From Arcicella rigui (GTDB lineage Bacteria; Bacteroidota; Bacteroidia; Cytophagales; Spirosomataceae): DNA of 64,000 nt. How positions within the stretch are numbered: the first letter of the stretch is position 1; each line of letters starts with the position of its first letter. Below the pieces are notes generated by a model. It saw only the letters and a program-made list of their open reading frames with translations, did not search any database and was not told the origin of the DNA. The stretch is from contig NZ_JAYFUM010000010.1 in NCBI RefSeq assembly GCF_034929435.1, positions 1 through 64,000 of the forward strand, written 5' to 3'. The translations under genes were made by a program, and so were the position numbers. This document shows, one piece after another, positions 33,149-41,690 of this stretch.

Positions 33149-34033
33149 ATGAATGATTTATACAAGCTTTGTAATATCTCAAGACAAGCTCATCATCAGC
33201 GACTTATCAGAGAAAAGAACTGGGCTTCATTAGAGTACTTGGTTGTCGGTTTAATTATGCAAATAAGGGAAATACATCCTGGTATGGGTTTAAGAGTGAT
33301 TTACGACATTCTTAAACCCAACGGATTAGGGCGTGATGCCTTTATTAGTATCGGACTTAGCTATGGTTTTAGATTGATTACTTACAAAAATCAAATTAGA
33401 ACCACTTTTTCAAGCCCATTTAGCCGTTATAAAAATCTGTTAATAGATAAACAACTCAATAATATTGACCAGTTGTGGACAAGTGATATTACTTACTATA
33501 ACATCGCTGATAAATTTTACTATATCGTTATGATTATGGATGTTTATTCTCGAAAAATAATAGGCTATTCCACAGCTGACAACATGAAAGCAGAAAACAA
33601 TTGTCAGGCTCTTGAAATGGCTTTCCATACTCGCAAAAAGAAAAAGTACACAGAGCTTATTCATCATTCTGACAGAGGTGGACAATACATTAGTGATGAC
33701 TATGTCGCTTTACTAAAAAATGCTAACATAATGATAAGTATGTGTAATGAGGTACATGAAAACACACATATTGAAAGAATCAATGGAACTATTAAAAATC
33801 AATATCTTAGATATTGGGAAAGTGCAAGCTTTGAAGAGTTAAAAACTAATGTCAAAAAAGCAATCGACACTTATAATAATAAACGACCACATAGTTCTTT
33901 AGGAAAAAGAACACCAAACTCGTTTGAACAATACATCAAAGAACTTGAGGTCGATAAAAGACCTAAATTAAACATTTGGACATCCGATGGAACAAAAAAA
34001 ACAGACCCAAATCAAACTATATTACAATTTTAA
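33149..34033 (+). CDS. IS3-family transposase OrfB (DDE integrase)
   Basis: A 294-residue catalytic part of an IS3-type transposase. The DDE residues lie in LWTSDITYY, HHSDRGGQYIS and ENTHIERINGTIKNQYL. An HTH_21-like N-terminus (LYKLCNISRQAHHQRL) and the end GKRTPNSFEQYI are intact. The frame is open upstream of the ATG, as expected when it is made as the OrfAB fusion by -1 frameshift. Intact, so it could act if OrfA function were supplied from another copy. Confidence 0.93.
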   Translation: MNDLYKLCNISRQAHHQRLIREKNWASLEYLVVGLIMQIREIHPGMGLRVIYDILKPNGLGRDAFISIGLSYGFRLITYKNQIRTTFSSPFSRYKNLLIDKQLNNIDQLWTSDITYYNIADKFYYIVMIMDVYSRKIIGYSTADNMKAENNCQALEMAFHTRKKKKYTELIHHSDRGGQYISDDYVALLKNANIMISMCNEVHENTHIERINGTIKNQYLRYWESASFEELKTNVKKAIDTYNNKRPHSSLGKRTPNSFEQYIKELEVDKRPKLNIWTSDGTKKTDPNQTILQF

Positions 34034-34057
34034 GTACATTAAAAAGGATAATAAATC

Positions 34058-34082
34058 TGTCAACCTATTTTAGGCAAGCACA
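34058..34082 (-). repeat. Right terminal inverted repeat of the IS
   Basis: Exact inverted match to 32666-32690. Confidence 0.93.
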
Positions 34083-34115
34083 TGTAATCACCAATTACTT
34101 TTTACTAATCACTAC

Positions 34116-35714
34116 TTATAAAATCGCTTTTTCCCTGATTTTATATTCTTCGATGTCAATCAAAGTATGATATTTTCTGATAAGCTCTTCGTCAAATTCA
34201 TCTAAATGATTTATTTCATTCAGCAGGATTCGTTGCTGTTCTAACAATTCAAGATAAATCGTTTGGTTCTTTTTTATCGTAAAACCATGAGACGTTTCTC
34301 TGGTTTCGATGGCTTGGCTCAAAAAACTCAATTCAATCGTAAGGCGTTCGTACAAATTGCTGATATGTTCATTTTGAAGGCAGTTTTTACCGTACTTTTC
34401 TTCTAAATACGCCAAAGAATTCTGAGCCATTTTGTGCTGAATACTTACTTCCTGCTCTTTTTCAGGAGTAGAATTATCCTTTATTTTTAGTTTTTTAATC
34501 AACCACGGAAGCGTCAATCCTTGAAAAACTAAGGTTACTAAAATGACGATAAAGGTAATAAACAAAATAAGGTTTCTATTCGGGAAAGCTTGTCCTTCTT
34601 GAATATACAAAGGAATCGCCAAAGCAGAAGCCAATGAAACTACGCCCCGCATTCCTGCCCAACCAAAAATTACTGGCAATCGCCAACCCGGATTAGGGTC
34701 GGCAACTTTGATAAAGTGGCTCATAAAGCGAGTAAAAAGCGATGCTCCTAAAGTACAAATTATCCGACAAAGCGTAAGTACAAACGAAATCGCCAAGCCA
34801 TAGCCCACTGCTGTGACAATACTGGTATCGCCAAGTTGCTGAACCACAGTGGGTAATTGCAAACCAATCAGTAAAAAAACTAAACCATTCAGCACAAATA
34901 CTAAACTCGACCAAACGTTGGTACTTTGTAACCTACTCAAATAAGTAAGCATACTTTGTCGCTTACTCGACAACAGCAAACCGCCACTTACCACCGCCAA
35001 AACGCCCGAAAAATGAAAATGTTCGGCAGCATAATACATAAAATAGGGCGTAAGAAAAGTAAGAACAACTTCTATACTTGGCGTAGTGGGCAACCATTTA
35101 TGAATAGCATAAAAGACAAAACCAATGGCTAAACCAATAAGCGTACCCATTACAATTACCCAAAAGAAACTATTGGCAGCCGCTTGCCAGTGAAATTGCC
35201 CCGTAATGACGGCCGCTAAAGCAAAGCGAAATACAATCAGCGAAGAAGCATCGTTCATCAGACTTTCCCCTTCGATGATGCTCAAAAGTCTTTTGGGTAC
35301 TTTCAACTGACGCATGATAGTGGTTGCCGAAATGGCATCGGGTGGAGAAATGATTCCGCCTAATAAAAAACCCAAAGCCAAAGTAAAACCCGGAATGAGT
35401 GCTTGCGACACAAAAGCCACTACGCAAGAAGTAAGAATGACGATTGGAAAAGCAAAACTTGCAATGACTCTTCGCCATTTCCAAAATTCCTTCCAAGAGG
35501 TTTGCCAAGCGGATTCGTACAAAAGTGGTGGTAGAAAAATAAAAAAAACTAAGTCAGGCTCAATTTTTACATTTGAAAAAGCAGGAAAATAACTGAGTAT
35601 CAAGCCTCCTACCACTAAAACAATCGGATAGGCAATACGCAATTTATTGGCAAACATCACCAATGCCAAAATAATTAAAATGAGTGAAACATATTCAATA
35701 AATAAAGTTTGCAT
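34116..35714 (-). CDS. Na+/H+ antiporter, CPA1 family
   Basis: A 532-residue monovalent cation/proton antiporter. About 12 membrane helices span residues 1-410. Family motifs are FIFLPPLLYESAW (about 57-69), SPPDAISATT and EGESLMNDASSLIVFRFA, with the Asn-Asp ion-binding pair in the last. The C-terminal 120 residues are a cytosolic helical tail. The stop is 33 bases from the right end of the IS, so the insertion lies just after the gene and does not cut it. ATG at 35714. Confidence 0.92.
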   Translation of the reverse strand: MQTLFIEYVSLILIILALVMFANKLRIAYPIVLVVGGLILSYFPAFSNVKIEPDLVFFIFLPPLLYESAWQTSWKEFWKWRRVIASFAFPIVILTSCVVAFVSQALIPGFTLALGFLLGGIISPPDAISATTIMRQLKVPKRLLSIIEGESLMNDASSLIVFRFALAAVITGQFHWQAAANSFFWVIVMGTLIGLAIGFVFYAIHKWLPTTPSIEVVLTFLTPYFMYYAAEHFHFSGVLAVVSGGLLLSSKRQSMLTYLSRLQSTNVWSSLVFVLNGLVFLLIGLQLPTVVQQLGDTSIVTAVGYGLAISFVLTLCRIICTLGASLFTRFMSHFIKVADPNPGWRLPVIFGWAGMRGVVSLASALAIPLYIQEGQAFPNRNLILFITFIVILVTLVFQGLTLPWLIKKLKIKDNSTPEKEQEVSIQHKMAQNSLAYLEEKYGKNCLQNEHISNLYERLTIELSFLSQAIETRETSHGFTIKKNQTIYLELLEQQRILLNEINHLDEFDEELIRKYHTLIDIEEYKIREKAIL

Positions 35715-35844
35715 GAAATGGGAATTAAGTACGGCATCAAAGTAATTTGGCCATTGGTTTAAGAGTTATTTTTCATTCTCTTTTAAGTTAATAAGTTTTT
35801 GTGAAATAAAACCCTTAATACAGATTGAAAAATCTTTTTAGTTC

Positions 35845-36630
35845 TTATTTACCATTATAATTTTTCCCAAAAGCATAGTTTACACTCACATTCCAAACAA
35901 AATCTTTTCCTGTAATATCTGTCTGAATTGTCTTACTTAGAATAGAAGCAATGGTAATTGGCGAATTCTTTTTTGCCAAAGTAATGTTTGCATTGGTATA
36001 AAAACCGTCTTTGCTATCCATTTTTAAGTAATAAACTTGCGGAACAAGTCTTAAATAATACTGATTAGAAAGCCTGATTAAAGAAAAGTTACTTCTTAGA
36101 GCCAAGAAGTGAATATTTTGAGTAGCGTCGAACTCAAAACCATGAGCATATAAATAGTACAGCCCCAAACTGATATTTTTAGCAACATTATAATTTGGCG
36201 AAAATTCAGTAGCCAGTACTCTTTGCGAAATCATTACATTTTTGGGTTCACCATTGATGAGGTAAGTTCTTTCTCTGAATGCAATAGCTGGATGAGTCCC
36301 AATGTTTACCGCCCATTTTGAAGTTCTCAGTAATTTATAACGCCACCAGAAAAGAAAATTCCAAGGTTTTCCTTCCAGAGCAAAACGAAATTGAGGTTCA
36401 AAACTAAGTCTTTTTCTACTAACCACTAAATCGAACATGGCAGCAGGTTTCCCCAGCGAAAAAGAAGGTAACAAAGAAATGCCATTGTGGGTTAAATTAA
36501 CCGCACCACCAACATAAATGGGTACTTGGGTACTGTCGGCTTGCTGTGAAAAAGCCACCTGAGCCAAGGTAATAAGAAAACAAAATGTGGATACTTTAAT
36601 GAAGAGTGTTTTTGATTTGAAAAATTTCAT
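35845..36630 (-). CDS. Exported protein, probable outer-membrane beta-barrel
   Basis: A 261-residue protein with a signal peptide (to about residue 28, ending VAFS-QQ). Alternating polar and aromatic strands (YLRLVPQVYYLKM, FSLIRLSNQYYLRL) run to a C-terminal KDFVWNVSVNYAFGK, which looks like a beta-barrel end. I do not recognise a named family. ATG at 36630. A promoter fits at 36660-36687. Confidence 0.7.
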   Translation of the reverse strand: MKFFKSKTLFIKVSTFCFLITLAQVAFSQQADSTQVPIYVGGAVNLTHNGISLLPSFSLGKPAAMFDLVVSRKRLSFEPQFRFALEGKPWNFLFWWRYKLLRTSKWAVNIGTHPAIAFRERTYLINGEPKNVMISQRVLATEFSPNYNVAKNISLGLYYLYAHGFEFDATQNIHFLALRSNFSLIRLSNQYYLRLVPQVYYLKMDSKDGFYTNANITLAKKNSPITIASILSKTIQTDITGKDFVWNVSVNYAFGKNYNGK

Positions 36631-37099
36631 CAGCTTGGATTTGTTATATTTTTATACAACAAAATTATTTGATTCGTAGAGGTGCAACTCAACGAATTTC
36701 AAACGAAAACTTACAAATTTCAAATAATCATTCTATAAAGTATCGTAATTGCACTTTTTATGGATTTTAATTTAAGTATTAATATATCAAATACTTATGG
36801 CAATTTGATTCTAAAAAACATTTAGAATCTCTTACCTCAAGATAAATAACTGTAATTTCTAATACGCTTAAATATGCCAAGGGAACAAGCAAGCTGTTTA
36901 TTTGAATTCTTCAAATTTCTTTTTCCATTTTGCGGTAAAATCCATTTTTAAAATTCAAAGAATTGATATTCAATGAAGCCGACAGCATCTAATAATACTT
37001 GTCGTTGGTGGATAATGCTGGTTGTTGGTCTAAATTACCTGTCTGTTAAAGTCGTATCTCTATTATTTATTCTAATTTAGGCATCAAAAATCTGTTTAG
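36631..37099. other. 469-base intergenic region
   Basis: A+T-rich divergent region. It holds the promoter for the gene at 36630 and the 5' region of the LytS gene. I see no RNA gene or repeat array in it. Confidence 0.5.
36660..36687 (-). promoter_or_regulatory. Promoter of the beta-barrel-like gene
   Basis: On the minus strand: TTG (36687-36685), 17-base spacer, TAATTTTG (36667-36660). Confidence 0.55.
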
Positions 37100-38131
37100 A
37101 TGAACAATCGCCAAAATTCTATTCGCTTTAATATTACTTTTTGGGTACTCTACTTTTTGTACGAATGGCTCGGAATGGGTGCGGCTACTGACCAATATTA
37201 TGTGTATTTTCTGAAAGCTTGTACTTCCTTTCCAATCGCTTTTGTGGTTTCTTACTTGTCGATTCATTACTTGTTCAAGCAATTTTATTTGTCGAACCAA
37301 AAAACTATTTTTTGGATAGGACAAATAACCGTTGCCTTGGTGTTTGTGATGCTGAAAAGGTACATCAACTACTATTACTTATACCCTTTATATCATGTAG
37401 AAGGGATGCTGAAACCGCTGATATTTTTACCCAAAATCTTGATAGAATTTGTAAATCTGTACCTAATTGTGTCTTTGTATGGAATGTTCTTTTTTATCAG
37501 AAGTTGGTACGGGCAACAGCAAGTTTTACAGGAATTGAAACAAGAAAAAATAGCTGCCGAACTTGAATTGCTGAAATCGCAAGTACAACCGCATTTTATT
37601 TTTAATATGCTGAATAATTTTTATTCAAGTGCTTTTAAAAATAGTCCAGAAACGGCACAACAAATTTTAAAACTTTCTAATTTACTTGAATACAGCCTTT
37701 ACGATTCTAAAAAAGATAAAGTGCCTCTGAAAGAAGAAATCGACTACATCATCAATTATGTGGATTTACAAAAAATTAGGGTTGGCGATAAATTAGATGT
37801 GTCAGTCAATATTTTTGATAATATCATCGGTTTTCAGATTTCACCTTTATTATTGCTGCCACTTATTGAAAACTGTTTCAAACATGGCGTGAATAAATCT
37901 ATTGGACAATCGTGGATTCGTATGGATGTTTCAGCGAAAGAAAAAACCTTAGTTTTCAAAATTGAAAACAGTATTGAAGCCGAAAACCTTGTGGTGATTA
38001 ATCAAAATGGAGGTTTGGGTTTGAAAAACGTAAAAAGAAGACTTGAATTACTTTATCCGAATACACACGAATTTAATATTTTTCAAGAAGCCAATAGTTT
38101 TTTAGTGGTGTTAAAAATCATTGTAAACTAA
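37100..38131 (+). CDS. LytS-family sensor histidine kinase
   Basis: A 343-residue kinase of the LytS/YehU class. Four membrane helices (about 10-135) are followed by a short coiled coil (QQVLQELKQEKIAAELELLK). The kinase domain has the phospho-accepting His165 in QVQPHFIFNMLNN. The ATPase part has LLLLPLIENCFKHG and NGGLGLKNVKRRLELLYP. It is joined to the response regulator gene with no gap: TAA at 38129-38131, ATG at 38132. Ligand unknown. ATG at 37100. Confidence 0.93.
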   Translation: MNNRQNSIRFNITFWVLYFLYEWLGMGAATDQYYVYFLKACTSFPIAFVVSYLSIHYLFKQFYLSNQKTIFWIGQITVALVFVMLKRYINYYYLYPLYHVEGMLKPLIFLPKILIEFVNLYLIVSLYGMFFFIRSWYGQQQVLQELKQEKIAAELELLKSQVQPHFIFNMLNNFYSSAFKNSPETAQQILKLSNLLEYSLYDSKKDKVPLKEEIDYIINYVDLQKIRVGDKLDVSVNIFDNIIGFQISPLLLLPLIENCFKHGVNKSIGQSWIRMDVSAKEKTLVFKIENSIEAENLVVINQNGGLGLKNVKRRLELLYPNTHEFNIFQEANSFLVVLKIIVN

Positions 38132-38830
38132 ATGAATCATTGCCTCATCATCGACGACGAACTGCCTGCCAGAGAATTAATTAAAATGTACTTAGAAAAT
38201 CTTCCAGATTTTGAAGTTGTCAAAACATTTGATAATGCCGTTGAAGGTTTTGTTTATCTCCAAAACCATTCGGTTGATTTACTTTTTTTAGATATTCAAA
38301 TGCCCAAAATGACTGGTTTGGAATTGCTGAAATCTTTACAAAAACGACCAAAAGTAATCATGACAACGGCTTTTCGGGAGTATGCCGTAGAAGGTTTTGA
38401 ACTGGAAGTTTTTGATTATTTGGTAAAACCCATCAGTCAAGACCGTTTTTTGAAAACCATTTCAAAGTATTTACACTTTCAAGAAATTACCCAAAGTACT
38501 GCATCAAACAAGTCAAATTATGAAGATGCTTATATCTTTTTTAAAGTCGGAAAAGAGCAAATAAAAGTATTTCTCAATGATATTTTGTACATAGAAGGCT
38601 TGAAAGATTATATCAAATTATTCACTTGCCACGGGATGTATGTTGTCTATGAAAGAATGGGCTATATGGAAGCCAAATTGCCCGAATCAAAATTTGTAAG
38701 AATTCATAAATCGTTTATCATAGCCGTCGATAAAGTTTACTCTTATACCAACGACTGTATCAAAATCGGAAATCAGAAACTTCCAATCGGAAGAATTTAC
38801 AAACAAGGATTTTTAAATAAAATTCTTTGA
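38132..38830 (+). CDS. LytTR family response regulator
   Basis: A 232-residue two-domain regulator. The receiver domain (about 1-120) has phospho-acceptor Asp54 (LLFLDIQMPKMTG) and acidic pocket IIDDE. The LytTR DNA-binding domain (about 135-232) has FVRIHKSFIIAVDKV and LPIGRIYK. It is the partner of the adjacent LytS kinase. Targets are not visible. Ends at a strong hairpin terminator. Confidence 0.94.
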   Translation: MNHCLIIDDELPARELIKMYLENLPDFEVVKTFDNAVEGFVYLQNHSVDLLFLDIQMPKMTGLELLKSLQKRPKVIMTTAFREYAVEGFELEVFDYLVKPISQDRFLKTISKYLHFQEITQSTASNKSNYEDAYIFFKVGKEQIKVFLNDILYIEGLKDYIKLFTCHGMYVVYERMGYMEAKLPESKFVRIHKSFIIAVDKVYSYTNDCIKIGNQKLPIGRIYKQGFLNKIL

Positions 38831-38866
38831 GAAAAAGACGGTTTTGAACGATTAATTTAAAAACAA

Positions 38867-38923
38867 AAAAGCCGTAAAACACAGTAATTTCAAGGATGAA
38901 TTACTGTGTTTTACGGCTTTTTG
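38867..38923. terminator. Bidirectional terminator after the LytTR gene
   Basis: Perfect 24-bp arms (38867-38890, 38900-38923), 9-base loop, between convergent genes. Confidence 0.85.
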
Positions 38924-38935
38924 ATGAATCAATTT

Positions 38936-40327
38936 CTACAAAATATATTGACTCAAATCTCTATTTTTTACCATACCGCCTAAGCGTTCTGTTACCAAAG
39001 CTTTGGTAATGACGATTTTTTCGTTTGGTAAAATTACGTCTGGAATATCAAACATAATATCGTTTAATAAATGTGACATTACGGTTTGTAAACGTCTTGC
39101 TCCGATATTTTCTACTTCTGAATTTACCGCAAAAGCGATGCGTGCGATTTCTGCTAAAGCTTCATCATCAAAGGTCAATTCTACGCCTTCCGACTGCAAT
39201 AGTGAAACATACTGTTTCGTCAAAGCACTTTTAGGTTCTTTCAGAATACGATAAAAATCTTCTTCTTTCAAACTTTGTAGTTCTACTCTAATCGGGAAAC
39301 GACCTTGTAATTCAGGAATCAAATCGCTTGGTTTTGATACATGGAAAGCACCAGCCGCAATAAAAAGAATATGGTCGGTATTGATAACGCCATGTTTTGT
39401 ATTGACTGAAGAGCCTTCAACAATTGGCAACATATCTCGCTGAACGCCCTCACGGCTTACGTCTGGACCACCACCTCCACTACGTGATGAAGCAATTTTA
39501 TCAATTTCGTCAATGAAAATAATGCCTAAATTTTCAGCTTTTCTGATAGCCTCTTCTTTTACTTCGTCCATGTCTATCAACTTAGCTGATTCTTCTTCTA
39601 AAAGAATTTTACGAGCTTCGGCGATAGTCATTTTGCGTTTTTTCTCTCTTTTAGGCAACATTCCGCCAATCATTTCCGAAATATTCATCATCGACATTTC
39701 GTCAATTGGTCCACCCATAACTCCAATATTTGGCGTATTAGGAGCTTTGATAGCGATGTCAATTTTACGATTTTCTAATTCGCCTTTTCTAAGTTTTTCA
39801 CGAAATAACTCACGAGTACGTTGGTTCAGTTCTTCGTCCGACTGCGGTACTTCGTTTTCAAAGCCAATTTTATCTTGCTTTTTCTTTTTTCCCGTTTTAC
39901 TCATCGAAGGCACAAGAGCCTCCACGATAATTTCTTCTACAAATTCTAAAGCTTTGTCTTTTACTTCTTCTTTTTTTGAAATCTGCACCAAATGAATCGA
40001 AGACTCCACCAAATCTCTAACCATAGATTCTACGTCTCGTCCTACGTAGCCAACTTCTGTAAATTTAGAAGCCTCTACTTTTGTAAAAGGAGCGTCCGCC
40101 AATTTCGCCAAACGTCTGGCAATTTCGGTTTTACCAACGCCCGTAGAACCTATCATCAAAATATTATTGGGTGTAATTTCTTTTTGCATCTCCTCTGGAG
40201 CATTCATTCGTCGCCAACGGTTACGAAGAGCAATCGCTACATTTTTTTTGGCATCTTTCTGCCCAATGATGTACTTGTCGAGTTCAGCGACAATTTGTTT
40301 TGGAGTTAATGAATCTAAATTTGCCAT
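38936..40327 (-). CDS. hslU: ATP-dependent protease ATPase subunit HslU
   Basis: A 463-residue AAA+ unfoldase that feeds the HslV peptidase. It has Walker A MIGSTGVGKTEIARRLA (about 55-71), the pore-loop region KVEASKFTEVGYVGRDVESM, the I-domain (about 105-235), Walker B NLGIIFIDEIDKIA and sensor region GRFPIRVELQ. The C-terminal LSQYIL end, which docks in HslV, is present. hslV is not in this window next to it. ATG at 40327. Confidence 0.96.
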   Translation of the reverse strand: MANLDSLTPKQIVAELDKYIIGQKDAKKNVAIALRNRWRRMNAPEEMQKEITPNNILMIGSTGVGKTEIARRLAKLADAPFTKVEASKFTEVGYVGRDVESMVRDLVESSIHLVQISKKEEVKDKALEFVEEIIVEALVPSMSKTGKKKKQDKIGFENEVPQSDEELNQRTRELFREKLRKGELENRKIDIAIKAPNTPNIGVMGGPIDEMSMMNISEMIGGMLPKREKKRKMTIAEARKILLEEESAKLIDMDEVKEEAIRKAENLGIIFIDEIDKIASSRSGGGGPDVSREGVQRDMLPIVEGSSVNTKHGVINTDHILFIAAGAFHVSKPSDLIPELQGRFPIRVELQSLKEEDFYRILKEPKSALTKQYVSLLQSEGVELTFDDEALAEIARIAFAVNSEVENIGARRLQTVMSHLLNDIMFDIPDVILPNEKIVITKALVTERLGGMVKNRDLSQYIL

Positions 40328-40384
40328 CTTTAAAGCGTACCCACAACAAGAGTAAAGTATCTAAAATTGTTGGTTGGTGAATTG

Positions 40385-41419
40385 TTATTTAATTATTCTA
40401 TTGAAATCACAAACTAAACCAAAGCTATTCAAATTTCCAGCAACATTATAGCCAGAATATGAATAAGTAAAATTAAGGAATTTTGTATGGACTAAAAATC
40501 CTAAAGAAAACCCCGAGAAACCTCCTACCTTTTGTTGGCTCAATTCCGCACTTCTTTGATGATTGTAGCCGATTAAGGCATGAAAGTTTTTACTTAATAA
40601 AAGCTCTGCCCCAAAAACCAAATGGCGAGCAATTTTATCAACTGGGCTAATAGTAGTTTCGATGACGTTTCCGTTTAAATCTTTCGTGACGATACTTTTG
40701 TCTAAATAAGCAATATCGTATTTGTAAAGATGATGTGCCGTCAAAGAAAAATACACAGGCATATATTTAGGTTTAAAGCTGATGCCTGCTTGTACATCAA
40801 AAGGTAAATTAGGTTTATCAAAGTTTGTGTATGACTTAAAGGCAAGTCCTACATTCTTTACACTTAGTCCAAAACTCAACGTTTGCTTTGGATGTTTAAA
40901 GATAGCACCAAAATCCATTAAGACGGCTACCGAAGAATAACTTTCAATGACAGAAGATACATATTTTAAATTTCCACCAAAAGTAATATTTCCTTGCGTT
41001 TTGGCACTTGAAAGCGTTAGAGCAACGTCGTTTGCTGTAAATTGCCCAAGTACTACGCCAGCGGCATCTGTCTGTTGAAAATTATTATAAGCAATAGACT
41101 GTACACCAATCGCTACAATTTGTTTATGAATTTTTCGGGCATAAGCCGCCGAAGAGTAATTGACACCAGCAAAGTAAGGTAAATAGTTGACGGCTAATAA
41201 ATTATGTTCAGAAGTATCTAATAAAGCAGGGTTTTGAAAAATCGCATTTACGTCTTTTGAAGTATTGGAAACATTGATACCGCCCAAAGCCATCGTTTGA
41301 GGATTAGCAGGAATCGTCAGAAAACTAAAACTACTATTACCACCAATTTGTGCCATAGATTTGCTAAAAATCGACAAAAAAAATATCATAAAAAAAATCC
41401 ATATACAGGTACTTCTCAT
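40385..41419 (-). CDS. porQ: Type IX secretion system protein PorQ
   Basis: A 344-residue outer-membrane beta-barrel of the FadL-like PorV/PorQ family. The signal peptide (to about residue 23, SMA-QIGG) is followed by the PorQ-type start SSFSFLTIPANPQTMALGGI and NPALLDTSEHNLLAVNYLPY. PorQ works in the attachment complex that delivers type IX cargo to the surface. Strands end in VAGNLNSFGLVCDFNRI. ATG at 41419. It is divergent from pccB. Confidence 0.88.
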   Translation of the reverse strand: MRSTCIWIFFMIFFLSIFSKSMAQIGGNSSFSFLTIPANPQTMALGGINVSNTSKDVNAIFQNPALLDTSEHNLLAVNYLPYFAGVNYSSAAYARKIHKQIVAIGVQSIAYNNFQQTDAAGVVLGQFTANDVALTLSSAKTQGNITFGGNLKYVSSVIESYSSVAVLMDFGAIFKHPKQTLSFGLSVKNVGLAFKSYTNFDKPNLPFDVQAGISFKPKYMPVYFSLTAHHLYKYDIAYLDKSIVTKDLNGNVIETTISPVDKIARHLVFGAELLLSKNFHALIGYNHQRSAELSQQKVGGFSGFSLGFLVHTKFLNFTYSYSGYNVAGNLNSFGLVCDFNRIIK

Positions 41420-41614
41420 ACTTTACATTCACAGGTTTATTTTTTCTTGTCAAAAACCATCTTTCTTTTATTCCAAGAATAACGTTTTGAATCCATCATT
41501 CAATACTAATCAATTGATTTTAATTCTCCTAATTCAGTAATCAAAAGACATTTTTTCAATAAATTTTATGCTTGTAAGCATCAGAAAATAGTAATTTCAA
41601 GAATCTATATCATT

Positions 41615-41649
41615 TTTGCAGGTTCTTATGAGTTGTACTCCTATCTTTG
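41615..41649 (+). promoter_or_regulatory. Promoter of pccB
   Basis: TTTG (41615-41618), 23-base spacer, TATCTTTG (41642-41649), 41 bases before the ATG. Confidence 0.6.
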
Positions 41650-41690
41650 ATTTGAATTAAAGCAAAACCATAAGAGCAAAATTATTTACC

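Larger units (their letters stand above)
32666..34082 (+). mobile_element. IS3-family insertion sequence, complete ends
   Basis: A 1417-bp element with perfect 25-bp terminal inverted repeats (32666-32690 and 34058-34082, beginning TGTGCTTGCC). It is flanked by a 3-bp target duplication TGT (32663-32665 and 34083-34085). It carries an IS3-type orfA and orfB with an A8 slippery run between them. orfA is broken by a frameshift, so this copy may not move by itself. It sits between the 34-aa gene terminator and the antiporter gene. Confidence 0.93.

Noticed and set aside
36631..37099. Searched for a tRNA or small RNA in this long intergenic region
   Set aside because: No cloverleaf, no conserved T-loop GTTCRAANC in context, and no terminator for an RNA was seen.
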